A stretch of 64,000 bases of DNA from Microbacterium sp. SYP-A9085 (GTDB lineage: Bacteria > Actinomycetota > Actinomycetes > Actinomycetales > Microbacteriaceae): the NCBI RefSeq assembly GCF_009649635.1, contig NZ_WJII01000003.1, forward strand, positions 124,001 through 188,000. Direction: 5' to 3'. This document shows, one piece after another, positions 31,647-40,613 of this stretch (position 1 is the first letter of the stretch; every line of letters begins with the position of its first letter). The notes beneath the pieces were generated by a model that ran no database searches, was not told the DNA's origin, and worked only from the letters and a program-made list of their open reading frames with translations. The translations under genes and the position numbers were made by a program.

Positions 31647-32827
31647 GTGTGCTCCTGAGGGACGGGTGGCCGCGCCGGATCGGGCGCGGCGGCGGATCCC
31701 GGCGCGCGGTGCCGGCCGGGGGTGAACGTGACGACGAGGCAGGCGGCGATCCCGAGGATGCCGAAGCCGACGCCGATCCAGTACTGGCCGGGCCATCCAT
31801 GCCCCACGCCGATGTACATCAGCAGCATGGACAGGCCGATCACGGCCGTCCACGCGTAGAAGATGTACACGGATCCTTGTGACGAGTGGCCCATGTCCAG
31901 CATCCGGTGGTGCAGGTGCTTGCGATCCGGGGAGAACGGGGACTTGCCGGCCTGCATGCGGCGGATGACGGCGGAGCCGAAGTCCAGCAGCGGCAGGATC
32001 ACGACGGCGACCGGCAGCAGGATGGGGATGAACGCGCCCAGCAGCTGGGAGCGGCCGAACTCGTCGGGGTCGAGTGTGGCGGGGTCGAACTGCCCGGTGA
32101 TGGCTATCGCGCCGGTGGCCATCAGCAGCCCGAGCACGAGCGCGCCGGAGTCGCCCATGAACAGCTTCGCGGGATGCCAGTTCATCGGCAGGAATCCCAG
32201 GCAGATCCCTACGAGCATCGCGGCGATGAAGGACGCGAGGTTGAAGTAGCTGGACGCGCCGGAGTCGCGGACGATGAAGTACGAGTAGACGAAGAAGATG
32301 GCGTTCGCTATCAGGCAGACCCCGGCGACCAGGCCGTCCAGGCCGTCGATGAAGTTGACGGCGTTCATCACGATGACGATCGCGAACACCGTGAGCGTGA
32401 AGCTGACGGCCGCGGACGGCACAGTCATCCCGCCGATCGGGAGGGAGTAGATCTGAAGCTGTCCGAACCAGGCGATGATGCCGGCGGCGAGGAACTGGGC
32501 GGCGAGCTTGATCATCCAGTCCAGGTCCCACAGGTCGTCGGCGACGCCGACGAGGACAGTGAGCGCGACGGCGGCGAGGATCGCCCACACCTGCCGGGGG
32601 TTGGCCCAGAAGATCTGGAAATACGGGGTGAACGCCGAGACCGCGAACGCGGCGACGGCTCCGAGGAACATCGCCACCCCGCCCAGGCGCGGAGTGGGCG
32701 TGCGGTGGACGTCGCGCTCGCGGATAGCGGGGTACAGCTTGTACCTCAGGCCGATGCGCCACACCGCCCACGAGAGGATCAGCGTCACCGTGGCGGTGAA
32801 GAGGATGGTGAAGATGTACTGCTTCAC
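31643..32827 (-). CDS. Undecaprenyl-phosphate GlcNAc-1-phosphate transferase (WecA/TagO/MraY family)
   Basis: A 394-residue polytopic membrane enzyme that starts cell-wall polymer synthesis by loading a sugar phosphate on the lipid carrier. Family motifs are TPRLGGVAMF, the first catalytic block LVGVADDLWDLDW, the second NAVNFIDGLDGLVAG, the FMGDSGALVLG block and the cytoplasmic histidine loop DRKHLHHRMLDMGHS. About eleven helices are predicted. The GTG start at 32827 overlaps the tsaC stop. This gene sits between tsaC and the atp operon in many actinobacteria. Confidence 0.92.
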   Translation of the reverse strand: MKQYIFTILFTATVTLILSWAVWRIGLRYKLYPAIRERDVHRTPTPRLGGVAMFLGAVAAFAVSAFTPYFQIFWANPRQVWAILAAVALTVLVGVADDLWDLDWMIKLAAQFLAAGIIAWFGQLQIYSLPIGGMTVPSAAVSFTLTVFAIVIVMNAVNFIDGLDGLVAGVCLIANAIFFVYSYFIVRDSGASSYFNLASFIAAMLVGICLGFLPMNWHPAKLFMGDSGALVLGLLMATGAIAITGQFDPATLDPDEFGRSQLLGAFIPILLPVAVVILPLLDFGSAVIRRMQAGKSPFSPDRKHLHHRMLDMGHSSQGSVYIFYAWTAVIGLSMLLMYIGVGHGWPGQYWIGVGFGILGIAACLVVTFTPGRHRAPGSAAAPDPARPPVPQEHT

Positions 32828-33525
32828 CCGTCGTCACCGGTCGAGTCGGGCTCGAGGGTCGGGTCGGGCTCGAGCAGGTCGCCGAGGACGGTGCGCAGCC
32901 GTTCGCGGTCGATGGCGCCCTCGCGCAGCACCCGCACTATGGGCTCCGCCGTGCCGACGAGACTCGTGGCATCCACGATCGTGGACGACACCCCGGTGCG
33001 GCTGAATCCGGCATCCAGGTATACCGCGACGCTGTCGCCGAGCATGGCCTGCGCGTCACCGGCGGCGATGGCGGCGGCCTTGCCGGTGAGGTTGGCGCTG
33101 GACACCGCGAGCGGACCGGTCTCCTCGAGGAGTTCCAGCGCGAGGTGGTGGTCGGGCATGCGCACGGCGACAGTGCCGTGCGTGTCGCCGAGGTCCCAGG
33201 ACAGGGACGGCTGGGCGGGCAGGACGATCGTCAGCCCGCCGGGCCAGAACGCGTCGACGAGGCGCTCGACGGGTTCGGGCACCTCGGACACGAGCGCCTG
33301 CATCATCGCGCGTCCTGCGACCAGGACCGGCGGCGGCGACTGGCGGCCGCGGCCCTTCGCGGCCAGCAGGCCCGCGACGGCGTCGGGATTGAACGCATCG
33401 GCGGCCACGCCGTAGACGGTGTCGGTGGGCATGACGACGAGTTCGCCGCGGCTGATGGCCTGGCGTGCCTGACGCATGCCGGCGAGCAGCTGCGCCGGAT
33501 CGTCGCAGTCGAAGAGGGGTGACAT
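32824..33525 (-). CDS. tsaC: L-threonylcarbamoyladenylate synthase (TsaC/Sua5/YrdC family)
   Basis: A 233-residue enzyme that makes threonylcarbamoyl-AMP for the t6A modification of ANN-decoding tRNAs. YrdC-domain blocks are ELVVMPTDTVYGVAADAFN (about residues 29-47), KGRGRQSPPPVLV, PLAVSSANLTGK (about 147) and SSTIVDAT (about 186). It is the short form without the Sua5 C-terminal domain, plus a Pro/Asp-rich tail. It lies 83 bases after prmC. Confidence 0.92.
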   Translation of the reverse strand: MSPLFDCDDPAQLLAGMRQARQAISRGELVVMPTDTVYGVAADAFNPDAVAGLLAAKGRGRQSPPPVLVAGRAMMQALVSEVPEPVERLVDAFWPGGLTIVLPAQPSLSWDLGDTHGTVAVRMPDHHLALELLEETGPLAVSSANLTGKAAAIAAGDAQAMLGDSVAVYLDAGFSRTGVSSTIVDATSLVGTAEPIVRVLREGAIDRERLRTVLGDLLEPDPTLEPDSTGDDG

Positions 33526-33608
33526 GACCCGTCCAGTGTAGCGACGCGGGCCACCGCCGATCCTGCGGGGCGGATCGCGGTCGCGGGCTCGCGCTCGGGC
33601 GCGCGCGG

Positions 33609-34484
33609 TCAGGGCCGGATCGCGGCGGTCGCCCGGTCGCGGGTGGTCAGATCTTGATGAGTGGATGCCGCACGCCAGCCCTTGCCGGTGAGGATTGCGC
33701 GGACGGTCTCGCCCTGCCACTCGCCGTGCTCGATGACGATCATGCCGCCGGGCCGCGCGAGCCGCAGGCCGACGACGCTGAGCACGCGCACAGCGTCGAG
33801 CCCGTCCACGCCGGAGTACAGTGCCTGCGGCGGGTCGAAGAGGCGCACCTCCGGATCGCGCGGGATGGCGTCCTCGGGCACGTACGGAGGGTTGGATGCC
33901 ACGACGTCGAACGTGCCGTCGAGCTCGCCGAGGCTGGCCTGCATGTCGCCGGCGATCAGGTGCACGCGGCCGTCGCCATAGCGGTCGATGTTGCGGCGGG
34001 TCCACGCGGCGGCATCCGTGCTCTGCTCGACGGCCCAGACCTCGGCGTGCGGCACCTCTGTCGCCAGGGCGAGCGCTATGGCGCCGCTGCCGGTGCCCAG
34101 GTCGATGGCGCGGGGGTGCGGCGAGGGCACCGCGGCGAGCGCGTCGATAGCGAGCTGTGCGACCACCTCGGTCTCCGGGCGCGGGACGAACACGCCCGGA
34201 CCGACGGCCAGCTCGAGGTGCCGGAACGGTGCGACGCCGGTGAGGTGCTGCAGCGGTTCGCGCCGGGCGCGCCGGGAGACCAGGTCGTCCAGCGCCGTGG
34301 CCTGGGTGGCGGTCAGCTCGTCGCCGCGGATCGCGGCGGCCTGCGAGCCGCCGCGGCTCGTGCCCAGCACGTGTGCGACGAGCAGTTCCGCGTCGACCTC
34401 CGGATCGGGCACCCCCGCCTCGGCGAGGCGCCGGGCGACGACGCGGATGACGCTGGAGACGCGCGGCGCGGCGGAGGGATCCAT
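33609..34484 (-). CDS. prmC: Release factor glutamine methyltransferase PrmC
   Basis: A 291-residue SAM-dependent methyltransferase that modifies the GGQ glutamine of peptide release factors. The SAM site is AIDLGTGSGAIALALA (about residue 118), and the catalytic motif VVASNPPYVP (about 187) is diagnostic. The ATG at 34484 is preferred because the open frame further upstream passes through the repeat region at 34546-34758 and has no similarity. First gene of the prmC-tsaC-wecA-atp superoperon. Confidence 0.93.
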   Translation of the reverse strand: MDPSAAPRVSSVIRVVARRLAEAGVPDPEVDAELLVAHVLGTSRGGSQAAAIRGDELTATQATALDDLVSRRARREPLQHLTGVAPFRHLELAVGPGVFVPRPETEVVAQLAIDALAAVPSPHPRAIDLGTGSGAIALALATEVPHAEVWAVEQSTDAAAWTRRNIDRYGDGRVHLIAGDMQASLGELDGTFDVVASNPPYVPEDAIPRDPEVRLFDPPQALYSGVDGLDAVRVLSVVGLRLARPGGMIVIEHGEWQGETVRAILTGKGWRAASTHQDLTTRDRATAAIRP

Positions 34485-34545
34485 GGGAGCATCCAGCCTA
34501 TCCGCGCGCGGCACGGTGTCGACGCGGGTGGCTGGCGACGCATGA

Positions 34546-34758
34546 TGTCCCAGTACAAACGGTGTTCCGGCCCGGCATCCCGCATCTTCTGGGACGCGGT
34601 CGCCTCCGCACATTCCGGACCCCACCGAAGCTCGGTCGGCGGTGTCGCACAACATGCGGCTTCCGACTCCGACATCCCCCACGTTCTGCGACACCATCAG
34701 CGGGATGTCACACAACATGCGGCCTTGGGGCGCAACACCCCGCATTTTCTGCGACATG
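34546..34758. repeat. Three consecutive ~51-55-bp palindromic repeats
   Basis: Units lie at about 34546-34596, 34641-34695 and 34704-34758. Each begins TGTC(G/A/C)CA and ends with its complement; unit 2 has perfect 9-base ends GGTGTCGCA / TGCGACACC. In units 2 and 3 the inner halves CAACATGCGG and the CGCAT-TTTCTGCGA type right half also nearly pair, so each can fold into a long hairpin. Unit 1 is the most diverged (GTCCCA / TGGGAC). They fill most of the 329-bp gap between prmC and the tRNA gene. A frame reads through them on the minus strand but shows no protein-like conservation. Confidence 0.75.
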
Positions 34759-34813
34759 AGCGCGGCCGAACGGCACCAGCAGGGACGACGCGACCCCGTA
34801 AGCTGGATGCCAC

Positions 34814-34886
34814 GCCCCCGTAGCTCAGTGGATAGAGCGGCGGACTCCTAAGCCGCGCGTCGGAGGTTCGATTCCTCTCGGGGGCA
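34814..34886 (+). tRNA. tRNA-Arg (anticodon CCT)
   Basis: A 73-nt cloverleaf. The acceptor stem GCCCCCG pairs with CGGGGGC, the D arm is GCTC...GAGC, and the anticodon loop is CTCCTAA with CCT reading AGG codons. The T arm is GGAGG TTCGATT CCTCT with the TTCGA loop, and the discriminator base is A. CCA is not encoded. It is convergent with the pyruvate oxidase gene, whose stop is only three bases away. Confidence 0.95.
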
Positions 34887-34889
34887 CCG

Positions 34890-36623
34890 CTACCCGAAAA
34901 TGCGGCGCACGATGTTGACGTCGGCGAGGTCCAGCAGTTCGTCGCCGCGGCCGCTCATCACGGTGCGCAGCGCCCACAGCGTGAACCCCTTCGCCTGCGC
35001 GGCGGTGATCGCCGGCGGGATCGACAGCTCGTCGCGGGCGACCACGACGTCCACGAGCGCGGCGCCGGGGACGGCGAAAGCGCGGCGCAACGCATCCTCG
35101 AGCGCATCCGGGTCCTCGACGCGGATGCCGGTGATCCCGACGGAGGTCGCGACGTCGGCGAAGTTCGGATTGCGCAGGTCCGTGCCGAAGCTCACGATGC
35201 CGGCTGCTTTCATCTCGAGTTCGACGAAGTTCAGCGATGAGTTGTTGAACACGACGATCTTCACCGGCAGGTCGTTCTGCGTGACGGAGATGAGATCCCC
35301 CATCAGCATCGCCAGTCCCCCGTCGCCGGCCAGCGCGATGACCTGACGACCGGGCGCGGCACCGGCCGCGCCCAGCGCCTGCGGCATCGCGTTCGCCATC
35401 GAACCGTGCGCGAACGAGCCGAGCAGCATCCGCCGACCGGTCATCCTCACGTAACGGGACGCCCACACCGTCGGGGTTCCGACGTCGGCGGTGATGACAG
35501 CATCCCGGTCGGCGAGCTCGTCCACGAGCCGCGCGACGTACTGCGGGTGCATCGGCCGGCGCCCGTCGTTGTCGGCGAGTTCGTCGAGCTCGCGGCGCGT
35601 CTTCGCGTAGTGCCGGAGCGCGTCCTTCAGGTGCTTCCCACCGCGCTCGCCGTTCAGCAGCGGAAGCAGCGCGGATGCCGTGGACCGCACGTCGCCGACG
35701 AGGCCGACGTCGATCGGCGTGCGTCGCCCGAGCTGCTCGCCGCGGATGTCAACCTGCACGATCCGGGCCTTCTCGGGGTAGAACTGGCGGTACGGGAAGT
35801 CGGTGCCGAGCATCAGCAGCGCATCGCTCTTGGCCATCGCCCGGTACCCGGACGCGAACCCGAGCAGCCCCGTCATCCCCACGTCGTACGGGTTGTCGTG
35901 CTCGATGTACGGTTTGCCGCGCAGCGCGTGGACGATGGGCGCCTGCAGCCGTTCGGCCAGTGCGAGCACCTCGGCGTGCGCGCCGGCCACGCCCGCACCG
36001 GCCAGGATCGTCACCCGTTTGGCGGCGTTGAGGATGTCGGCGGCCGCGCGCATCCCATCCGTGTCCGGCACGACGCGGGACACCGTCGCACGGATCGGCG
36101 CGGACGGGCGCCGCTCGGGCGCGTCCTGGAAGAACACGTCCCCGGGGACCACGACCACGGCCACGCCGCGTCGCTCCACGGCTGTGCGGATCGCCGCCTC
36201 GAGGACCCAGGGCAGCTGCGAGGCGTCGCTGACGAGTTCGCTGTAGACGCTGCACTCGCGGAAAAGGTCCTGCGGATGGGTCTCCTGGAAGTACCCGCTG
36301 CCGATCTCCGCCAGCGGGATGTGCGACGCGATCGCGAGGACGGGCACGCGGCTGCGGTGCGCGTCGAACAGCCCGTTGATGAAATGCAGGTTGCCCGGTC
36401 CGCAGCTGCCGGCGACCACGGCGAGCCCGCCGGTCAGCTCGGCTTCCGCGCCGGCGGCGAACGCGGCGGATTCCTCGTGCCGCATGTGCATCCACCGCAG
36501 CGTCCCGTCCCGGCGCAGCGCGTCCGTGAAGGCGTTCAGCGAGTCGCCGGGAAGCCCCCAGATGCGTCGGACCCCGGCGGCCTTGAGTGTGTCGACGAAC
36601 AGTTCCGCGACGTTTCCGGACAT
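34890..36623 (-). CDS. Thiamine-diphosphate-dependent pyruvate oxidase/dehydrogenase (quinone) PoxB-like
   Basis: A 577-residue TPP enzyme of the PoxB/acetolactate synthase superfamily. The N-terminal PYR domain has the activating Glu in WMHMRHEESAAFAAGAEAE (about residue 50) and the GSCGPGNLHFINGLFDAHR block. A central FAD/nucleotide domain (about 190-330) follows, then the PP domain with the TPP motif GDGGLAMLMGD (about 435) ending in IVVFNN. The lack of a clear acetolactate-synthase quinone-like insertion and the Arg/Gly-rich C-terminus point to decarboxylation of pyruvate to acetate. It is monocistronic. Its stop lies three bases from the tRNA-Arg end. Confidence 0.88.
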   Translation of the reverse strand: MSGNVAELFVDTLKAAGVRRIWGLPGDSLNAFTDALRRDGTLRWMHMRHEESAAFAAGAEAELTGGLAVVAGSCGPGNLHFINGLFDAHRSRVPVLAIASHIPLAEIGSGYFQETHPQDLFRECSVYSELVSDASQLPWVLEAAIRTAVERRGVAVVVVPGDVFFQDAPERRPSAPIRATVSRVVPDTDGMRAAADILNAAKRVTILAGAGVAGAHAEVLALAERLQAPIVHALRGKPYIEHDNPYDVGMTGLLGFASGYRAMAKSDALLMLGTDFPYRQFYPEKARIVQVDIRGEQLGRRTPIDVGLVGDVRSTASALLPLLNGERGGKHLKDALRHYAKTRRELDELADNDGRRPMHPQYVARLVDELADRDAVITADVGTPTVWASRYVRMTGRRMLLGSFAHGSMANAMPQALGAAGAAPGRQVIALAGDGGLAMLMGDLISVTQNDLPVKIVVFNNSSLNFVELEMKAAGIVSFGTDLRNPNFADVATSVGITGIRVEDPDALEDALRRAFAVPGAALVDVVVARDELSIPPAITAAQAKGFTLWALRTVMSGRGDELLDLADVNIVRRIFG

Positions 36624-36765
36624 GGCGTCAGGCTATGCCCGCACCGCGGCCGGCACGAGGGGTTGCGCCCCCGTGTGAATCCCCTCCGAATGCCGCCGCA
36701 GGCTTGCGCCCGCGTCCAGATCTCGGAATCGTGGCCGACTCAGGTCCGCTACGGAAGGAGAGCCC

Positions 36766-37050
36766 ATGCTCACACTCACCGAGAACGCCGCCACAGCGGT
36801 GAAGACCATCGTCTCGCACGGGGCGGATGCCGACACCGCCGGCCTGCGCATCCACGGCGCCGATAACCCCGTCGCGGGGTTCGCCCTGACGGTCGCCGGG
36901 AGCCCGGATGCCGCGGACGCCGTGGTCGAGGCGGAAGGCGCCCGCGTCTTCCTGGACCCGGCGGCCACCCTGGCGCTGGACGATCAGGTCCTGGACGCGC
37001 AGGTGGACGACGACGGCGCAGTGCACTTCGCCCTGGCGATGCAGCGCTGA
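36766..37050 (+). CDS. HesB/IscA-fold protein without cysteines
   Basis: A 94-residue protein. The N-terminus MLTLTENAATAVKTIVSHG, the central GLRIHGAD and the FLDPAATLALDDQVLDAQ block follow the HesB/IscA fold. The three cysteines that hold Fe or an Fe-S cluster in IscA are absent; the sequence contains no Cys at all. It therefore cannot be a classical Fe-S carrier, although such proteins are often annotated as Fe-S assembly factors in actinobacteria. A purine-rich SD (AAGGAGAG) precedes the ATG. Function unknown. Confidence 0.75.
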   Translation: MLTLTENAATAVKTIVSHGADADTAGLRIHGADNPVAGFALTVAGSPDAADAVVEAEGARVFLDPAATLALDDQVLDAQVDDDGAVHFALAMQR

Positions 37051-37063
37051 GAGGCCCGTCGAG

Positions 37064-37089
37064 GGGACCCCGGCCCCGGCCGGGGTCCC
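37064..37089. terminator. Hairpin terminator between the HesB-like gene and dnaE2
   Basis: GGGACCCCGGCC (37064-37075) pairs perfectly with GGCCGGGGTCCC (37078-37089). It lies in the 44-bp gap between the two convergent genes, 13 bases after the first stop. No T-tract is present. Confidence 0.65.
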
Positions 37090-37094
37090 GGTCG

Positions 37095-40000
37095 TCAGCG
37101 GAAGTCGCGGGACCGGTGGACGACGCCCACGCGCAGATCCTCTAACGCGTCCGCGACGAGGTTCGTGACCCCCTCGACGGAGCGCTCCACGATCCCCCGC
37201 ACGATCATCGCGGGGGCGTCCCGCGCGACCCGCCGATACCGGCCCCACACCCCCATCGAGCAGATCACGTTGACGATGCCGTGCTCGTCCTCGAGGTTCA
37301 TGAACGTGATGCCCGATGCCGTTGCCGGCCGCTGCCGGTGGGTGACGAGCCCCGCCACCTCGACGCGTCGGCCGGTCTCGTGCTGCCGCAGCTCGGTCGA
37401 GGTGAGCACGCCCCGTGCCTCCAGTTGCGCGCGGAAGTGGGTCATCGGATGATCGTCGGTGGACACGCCGGTCGCCCACAGATCGGCGGCCAGCCGTTCG
37501 TAGCCGGTGGGGTCGGTGAACAGCGGAGGCTGCACCGACACCATCGAATCGGGCAGGAACTCAGACTTATCCTGCGCGGCCGATCCCGCCAGCCAGATCG
37601 CCTCGCGCCGGCTCAGCCCGAGGCACTCGAACGCCCCGGCGGTGGCCAGCGCCTCCAGCTGCGCGGTGGTCACTCCGACCCGCCGCACCAGGTCGCGCAT
37701 GTCGCGGTACCGGCCGTGCGCGGTCCGCTCGTCGACGATCCGCTCGGCCAGGCCCGACCCGATCCCCTTCACCGCCGCCAGGCCCAGCCGCACCGCGAAC
37801 GCGCCGTCGCGCCGGTGTGCCGCGGACTCGTCAGGCGCGTCCATGTCGAAATCCCCGACCGGCGGCTGGTGGCGCTGCAGACAGGCATCCATTCCTGTGG
37901 GGCCTGTGGGGCTGCGCGGGATGTCGGGGGGTGATGCTTCCCGCGACGGCCTGCGGCCGTCGCCCGCCAGACCCGAGCCAGCATCACCCCCCGACATCCC
38001 GCTCCGCCCCCGCCCCCCCAGGCCCGAGCCCGCCTCCAGGATCGGCTGCGCATCGGACAGGTGCAGATCGGGGCGGCGGACCTCGACGCCGTGCCGGCGG
38101 GCGTCGGCGACGAGGGTGGCCGGCGAGTAGAACCCCATCGGCTGCGCGCGCAGCAGCCCCGCCAGGAACGCCGCGGGGTAGTGCAGCTTCAACCAGCTGC
38201 TCGCGTACACCAGCAGCGCGAACGACAGCGAGTGCGACTCGGCGAATCCGAAGTTCGCGAACGCCTGGATCTTCTCGTAGATGGCGTCCGCGGCATCCCC
38301 GGTCAACCCATTGCGGGCCATGCCGTCGTACAGCTTCTTTCTGAGCGACTCGATGCGCTCGATGCCGCGCTTGGAGCCCATCGCGCGGCGCAGCAGGTCG
38401 GCGTCGTCACCGCTGAGCCCGCCGATGGCCATGCCCATCTGCATGAGCTGCTCCTGGAACACGGGGATGCCGAGCGTGCGCGCCAGTACCGGCTCGAGCT
38501 TAGGGTGCGGGTAGGTGACCGGCTCACGGCCGAGCTTGCGCCGCACATACGGGTGCACCGCGCCGCCCTGAATGGGGCCAGGACGGATGAGCGCTATCTC
38601 GATCACGAGGTCGTAGAACCGGCGCGGCTGGAGCCGCGGCAGCAGCCCCATCTGCGCGCGGGACTCGACCTGGAACACCCCGATCGAATCGGCCCGGCAC
38701 AGCATGTCGTAGACGGCGGGCTCCTCCTTCGGGATCGTGGACAGCTCCCACTCCTCCCCCGTGGCCCCGCGGACGATGCCGAAGCAGTGCTGCAGGGCCG
38801 CCAGCATCCCGAGCCCCAGCAGGTCGAACTTGACCAGCCCCATCCAGGCCGCGTCGTCCTTGTCCCACTGGATCACGGTGCGGTCCTGCATGCGCGCGTG
38901 CTCGATCGGCACGACCTCGCCGACCGGACGCTCGGTGAGCACCATGCCGCCGGAGTGGATGCCCAGGTGCCGGGGTGCCTTCAGCAGCTCCTCGGCGTAC
39001 GCCACCACCTGGTCCGGGATGCCGTGGCCGTCGTCGGTGGACAGCGAGGCGCCCCAGCGCTCCACCTGCTTCGACCAGGCGTCCTGCTGGCCGGGCGAGT
39101 GGCCGAGGGCCTTCGCCATGTCGCGGACGGCGTTCTTCGGCCGGTACTGGATGACGTTGCACACCTGCGCGGCCCGGTCGCGGCCGTACTGTCCGTACAC
39201 CCACTGGATGATCTCCTCGCGCCGGTCGGCGTCGAAGTCGACGTCGATGTCGGGCTCCTCCTCGCGCATGCTGGACAGGAACCGCTCGAACGGCAGGTCG
39301 TACGCGATGGCGTCGACGGCCGTGATGTCCAGCAGGTAGCAGACGGCGCTGTTGGCGGCCGACCCGCGCCCCTGGCAGAGGATGCCGCGGCGCCGGGCCT
39401 CCTGGACGATGCCGTGCACGATGAGGAAGTAGCCGGGGAAGTCCTTCTGCTCGATGACGTCAAGCTCGTGCGCGATCCGCTCCCGATCCTTCTGCGTCAG
39501 ATCCGGGTATTTGCGGGGCACGGCGTCCCACACCAGCCGGCGCAGCCACGACATCGGAGTGTGCCCGTCCGGTACCGGCAGCTTCGGCAGCGCGGGCTTT
39601 GCCGATCGCAGCGGGAACGCGAGCTCGTCGGCGAGCGCGACGGTGCGCTGCACCGCCCCGGGGTAGCGGACGAACCGGCGGCGCATTTCGGCGCCGCTGC
39701 GCAGGTGCGCCCCGGCGTGCACGGGCAGCCAGCCGTCCAGCTCGTCCAGGCTCCGGTTCGCGCGCACGGCGGCCACCGCGGCCGCCAGGTGCCGTCGGTC
39801 GGGGCTCGCGTAGTGCACGTTGTTCGTGGCCACCGTGGGCAGTCCGCGTTGCGCCGCCAGCCGCGCCAGCACGTCGTTCACGGTCGAGTCGCGCGGGTCG
39901 CCGTGATCGATGAGCTCGACGTGCACGGCATCCCGCCCGAAGACGGCGACGAGCCGGTCGAGCTCGTGGGCCGCGGCATCCGCCCCGCCGGTCAGGCCGG

Positions 40001-40613
40001 TGTCGGCCAGTGCCCGGCGCACCGCGCCCTTGCGGCATCCGGTGAGGATCGCCCACTGACCGCCGGCCTGGGCGCCCAGCTCGTCGAGGTCGTACACCGG
40101 CCGTCCCTTCTCGGCGCCGCGCAGCTGCGCGTGCGTGATCGCCGCGGCGAGTCGGTGGTACCCCTCCTGCCCGCGGGCGAGCACGACCAGGTGGGCCCCG
40201 GCGGGGTCGGGCTCGCCGCGCTGCGGCTTCGGCAGCTGCAGGGACAGCTCCGCGCCGTACACCGTCTTCACCTGCCGCCCCTGCGCGGCCTCCGCGAACC
40301 GGACGATGCCGTAGAACCCGTCGTGGTCGGTGATGGCGAGGGCGTGCAGGCCGAGCCGTTCGGCCTCTTCGACGAGGTCCTCTGGTGAGGACGCGCCGTC
40401 CAGGAACGAGAACGACGTGTGCGCGTGCAGTTCGGCGTACGGCACTGCGTCGGCGGGGCGCTCGATCGGCGGCGGCACGTACGGCCCACGCTTGTGCGAC
40501 CAGGCGGGGCTGTCGCCGCCGTCGGCGCCGGCGGGGACCGGGCGCGGTCGGCGCCGGTCGCTGAGCACGCGCTCGAGCTCGGACCACGGGATGGAGGGGT
40601 TGTCGAAGCCCAT
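37095..40613 (-). CDS. dnaE2: Error-prone DNA polymerase III alpha-like subunit DnaE2
   Basis: A 1172-residue C-family polymerase that carries out damage-induced mutagenic synthesis together with ImuA and ImuB. An N-terminal PHP domain (YAELHAHTSFSFLDGASSP, about residue 60; ITDHDGFYG) is present. The catalytic aspartates are in EEPDIDVDFDADRREE (about 452). Helix-hairpin-helix KGIGSGLAERIV (about 940) and a C-terminal OB fold (EVAGLVTHRQRPAT...GITFMNLED) follow. Between about residues 858 and 923 there is a low-complexity insertion encoded by a palindromic element (37918-38000) that interrupts an otherwise conserved stretch without shifting the frame. The ATG overlaps the stop of a mini-ORF that bridges from imuB. 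Confidence 0.95.
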   Translation of the reverse strand: MGFDNPSIPWSELERVLSDRRRPRPVPAGADGGDSPAWSHKRGPYVPPPIERPADAVPYAELHAHTSFSFLDGASSPEDLVEEAERLGLHALAITDHDGFYGIVRFAEAAQGRQVKTVYGAELSLQLPKPQRGEPDPAGAHLVVLARGQEGYHRLAAAITHAQLRGAEKGRPVYDLDELGAQAGGQWAILTGCRKGAVRRALADTGLTGGADAAAHELDRLVAVFGRDAVHVELIDHGDPRDSTVNDVLARLAAQRGLPTVATNNVHYASPDRRHLAAAVAAVRANRSLDELDGWLPVHAGAHLRSGAEMRRRFVRYPGAVQRTVALADELAFPLRSAKPALPKLPVPDGHTPMSWLRRLVWDAVPRKYPDLTQKDRERIAHELDVIEQKDFPGYFLIVHGIVQEARRRGILCQGRGSAANSAVCYLLDITAVDAIAYDLPFERFLSSMREEEPDIDVDFDADRREEIIQWVYGQYGRDRAAQVCNVIQYRPKNAVRDMAKALGHSPGQQDAWSKQVERWGASLSTDDGHGIPDQVVAYAEELLKAPRHLGIHSGGMVLTERPVGEVVPIEHARMQDRTVIQWDKDDAAWMGLVKFDLLGLGMLAALQHCFGIVRGATGEEWELSTIPKEEPAVYDMLCRADSIGVFQVESRAQMGLLPRLQPRRFYDLVIEIALIRPGPIQGGAVHPYVRRKLGREPVTYPHPKLEPVLARTLGIPVFQEQLMQMGMAIGGLSGDDADLLRRAMGSKRGIERIESLRKKLYDGMARNGLTGDAADAIYEKIQAFANFGFAESHSLSFALLVYASSWLKLHYPAAFLAGLLRAQPMGFYSPATLVADARRHGVEVRRPDLHLSDAQPILEAGSGLGGRGRSGMSGGDAGSGLAGDGRRPSREASPPDIPRSPTGPTGMDACLQRHQPPVGDFDMDAPDESAAHRRDGAFAVRLGLAAVKGIGSGLAERIVDERTAHGRYRDMRDLVRRVGVTTAQLEALATAGAFECLGLSRREAIWLAGSAAQDKSEFLPDSMVSVQPPLFTDPTGYERLAADLWATGVSTDDHPMTHFRAQLEARGVLTSTELRQHETGRRVEVAGLVTHRQRPATASGITFMNLEDEHGIVNVICSMGVWGRYRRVARDAPAMIVRGIVERSVEGVTNLVADALEDLRVGVVHRSRDFR
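37918..38000. repeat. 83-bp palindromic element inserted in frame within dnaE2
   Basis: Perfect 21-bp terminal inverted repeats at 37918-37938 and 37980-38000 (outer bases GGGATGTCGGGG / CCCCGACATCCC) flank a 41-bp centre. The centre holds a second hairpin, CGACGGC / GCCGTCG (37943-37961). On the coding strand it is translated as a Gly/Ser/Pro/Arg-rich segment around residues 872-899 of DnaE2. Flanking sequence on both sides is also low complexity (runs of G/C), so the full insertion is probably 180-200 bp. Confidence 0.85.

Noticed and set aside
34814..34886. tRNA-Arg as an attachment site of an integrated element
   Set aside because: No integrase and no duplicated 3' end of the tRNA were found within the window; only the hairpin repeats lie next to it.
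34890..36623. Pyruvate oxidase-like gene considered as acetolactate synthase (ilvB)
   Set aside because: The N-terminal and TPP blocks fit PoxB better, there is no ilvN or ilvC next to it, and length and C-terminus follow the pyruvate oxidase group.
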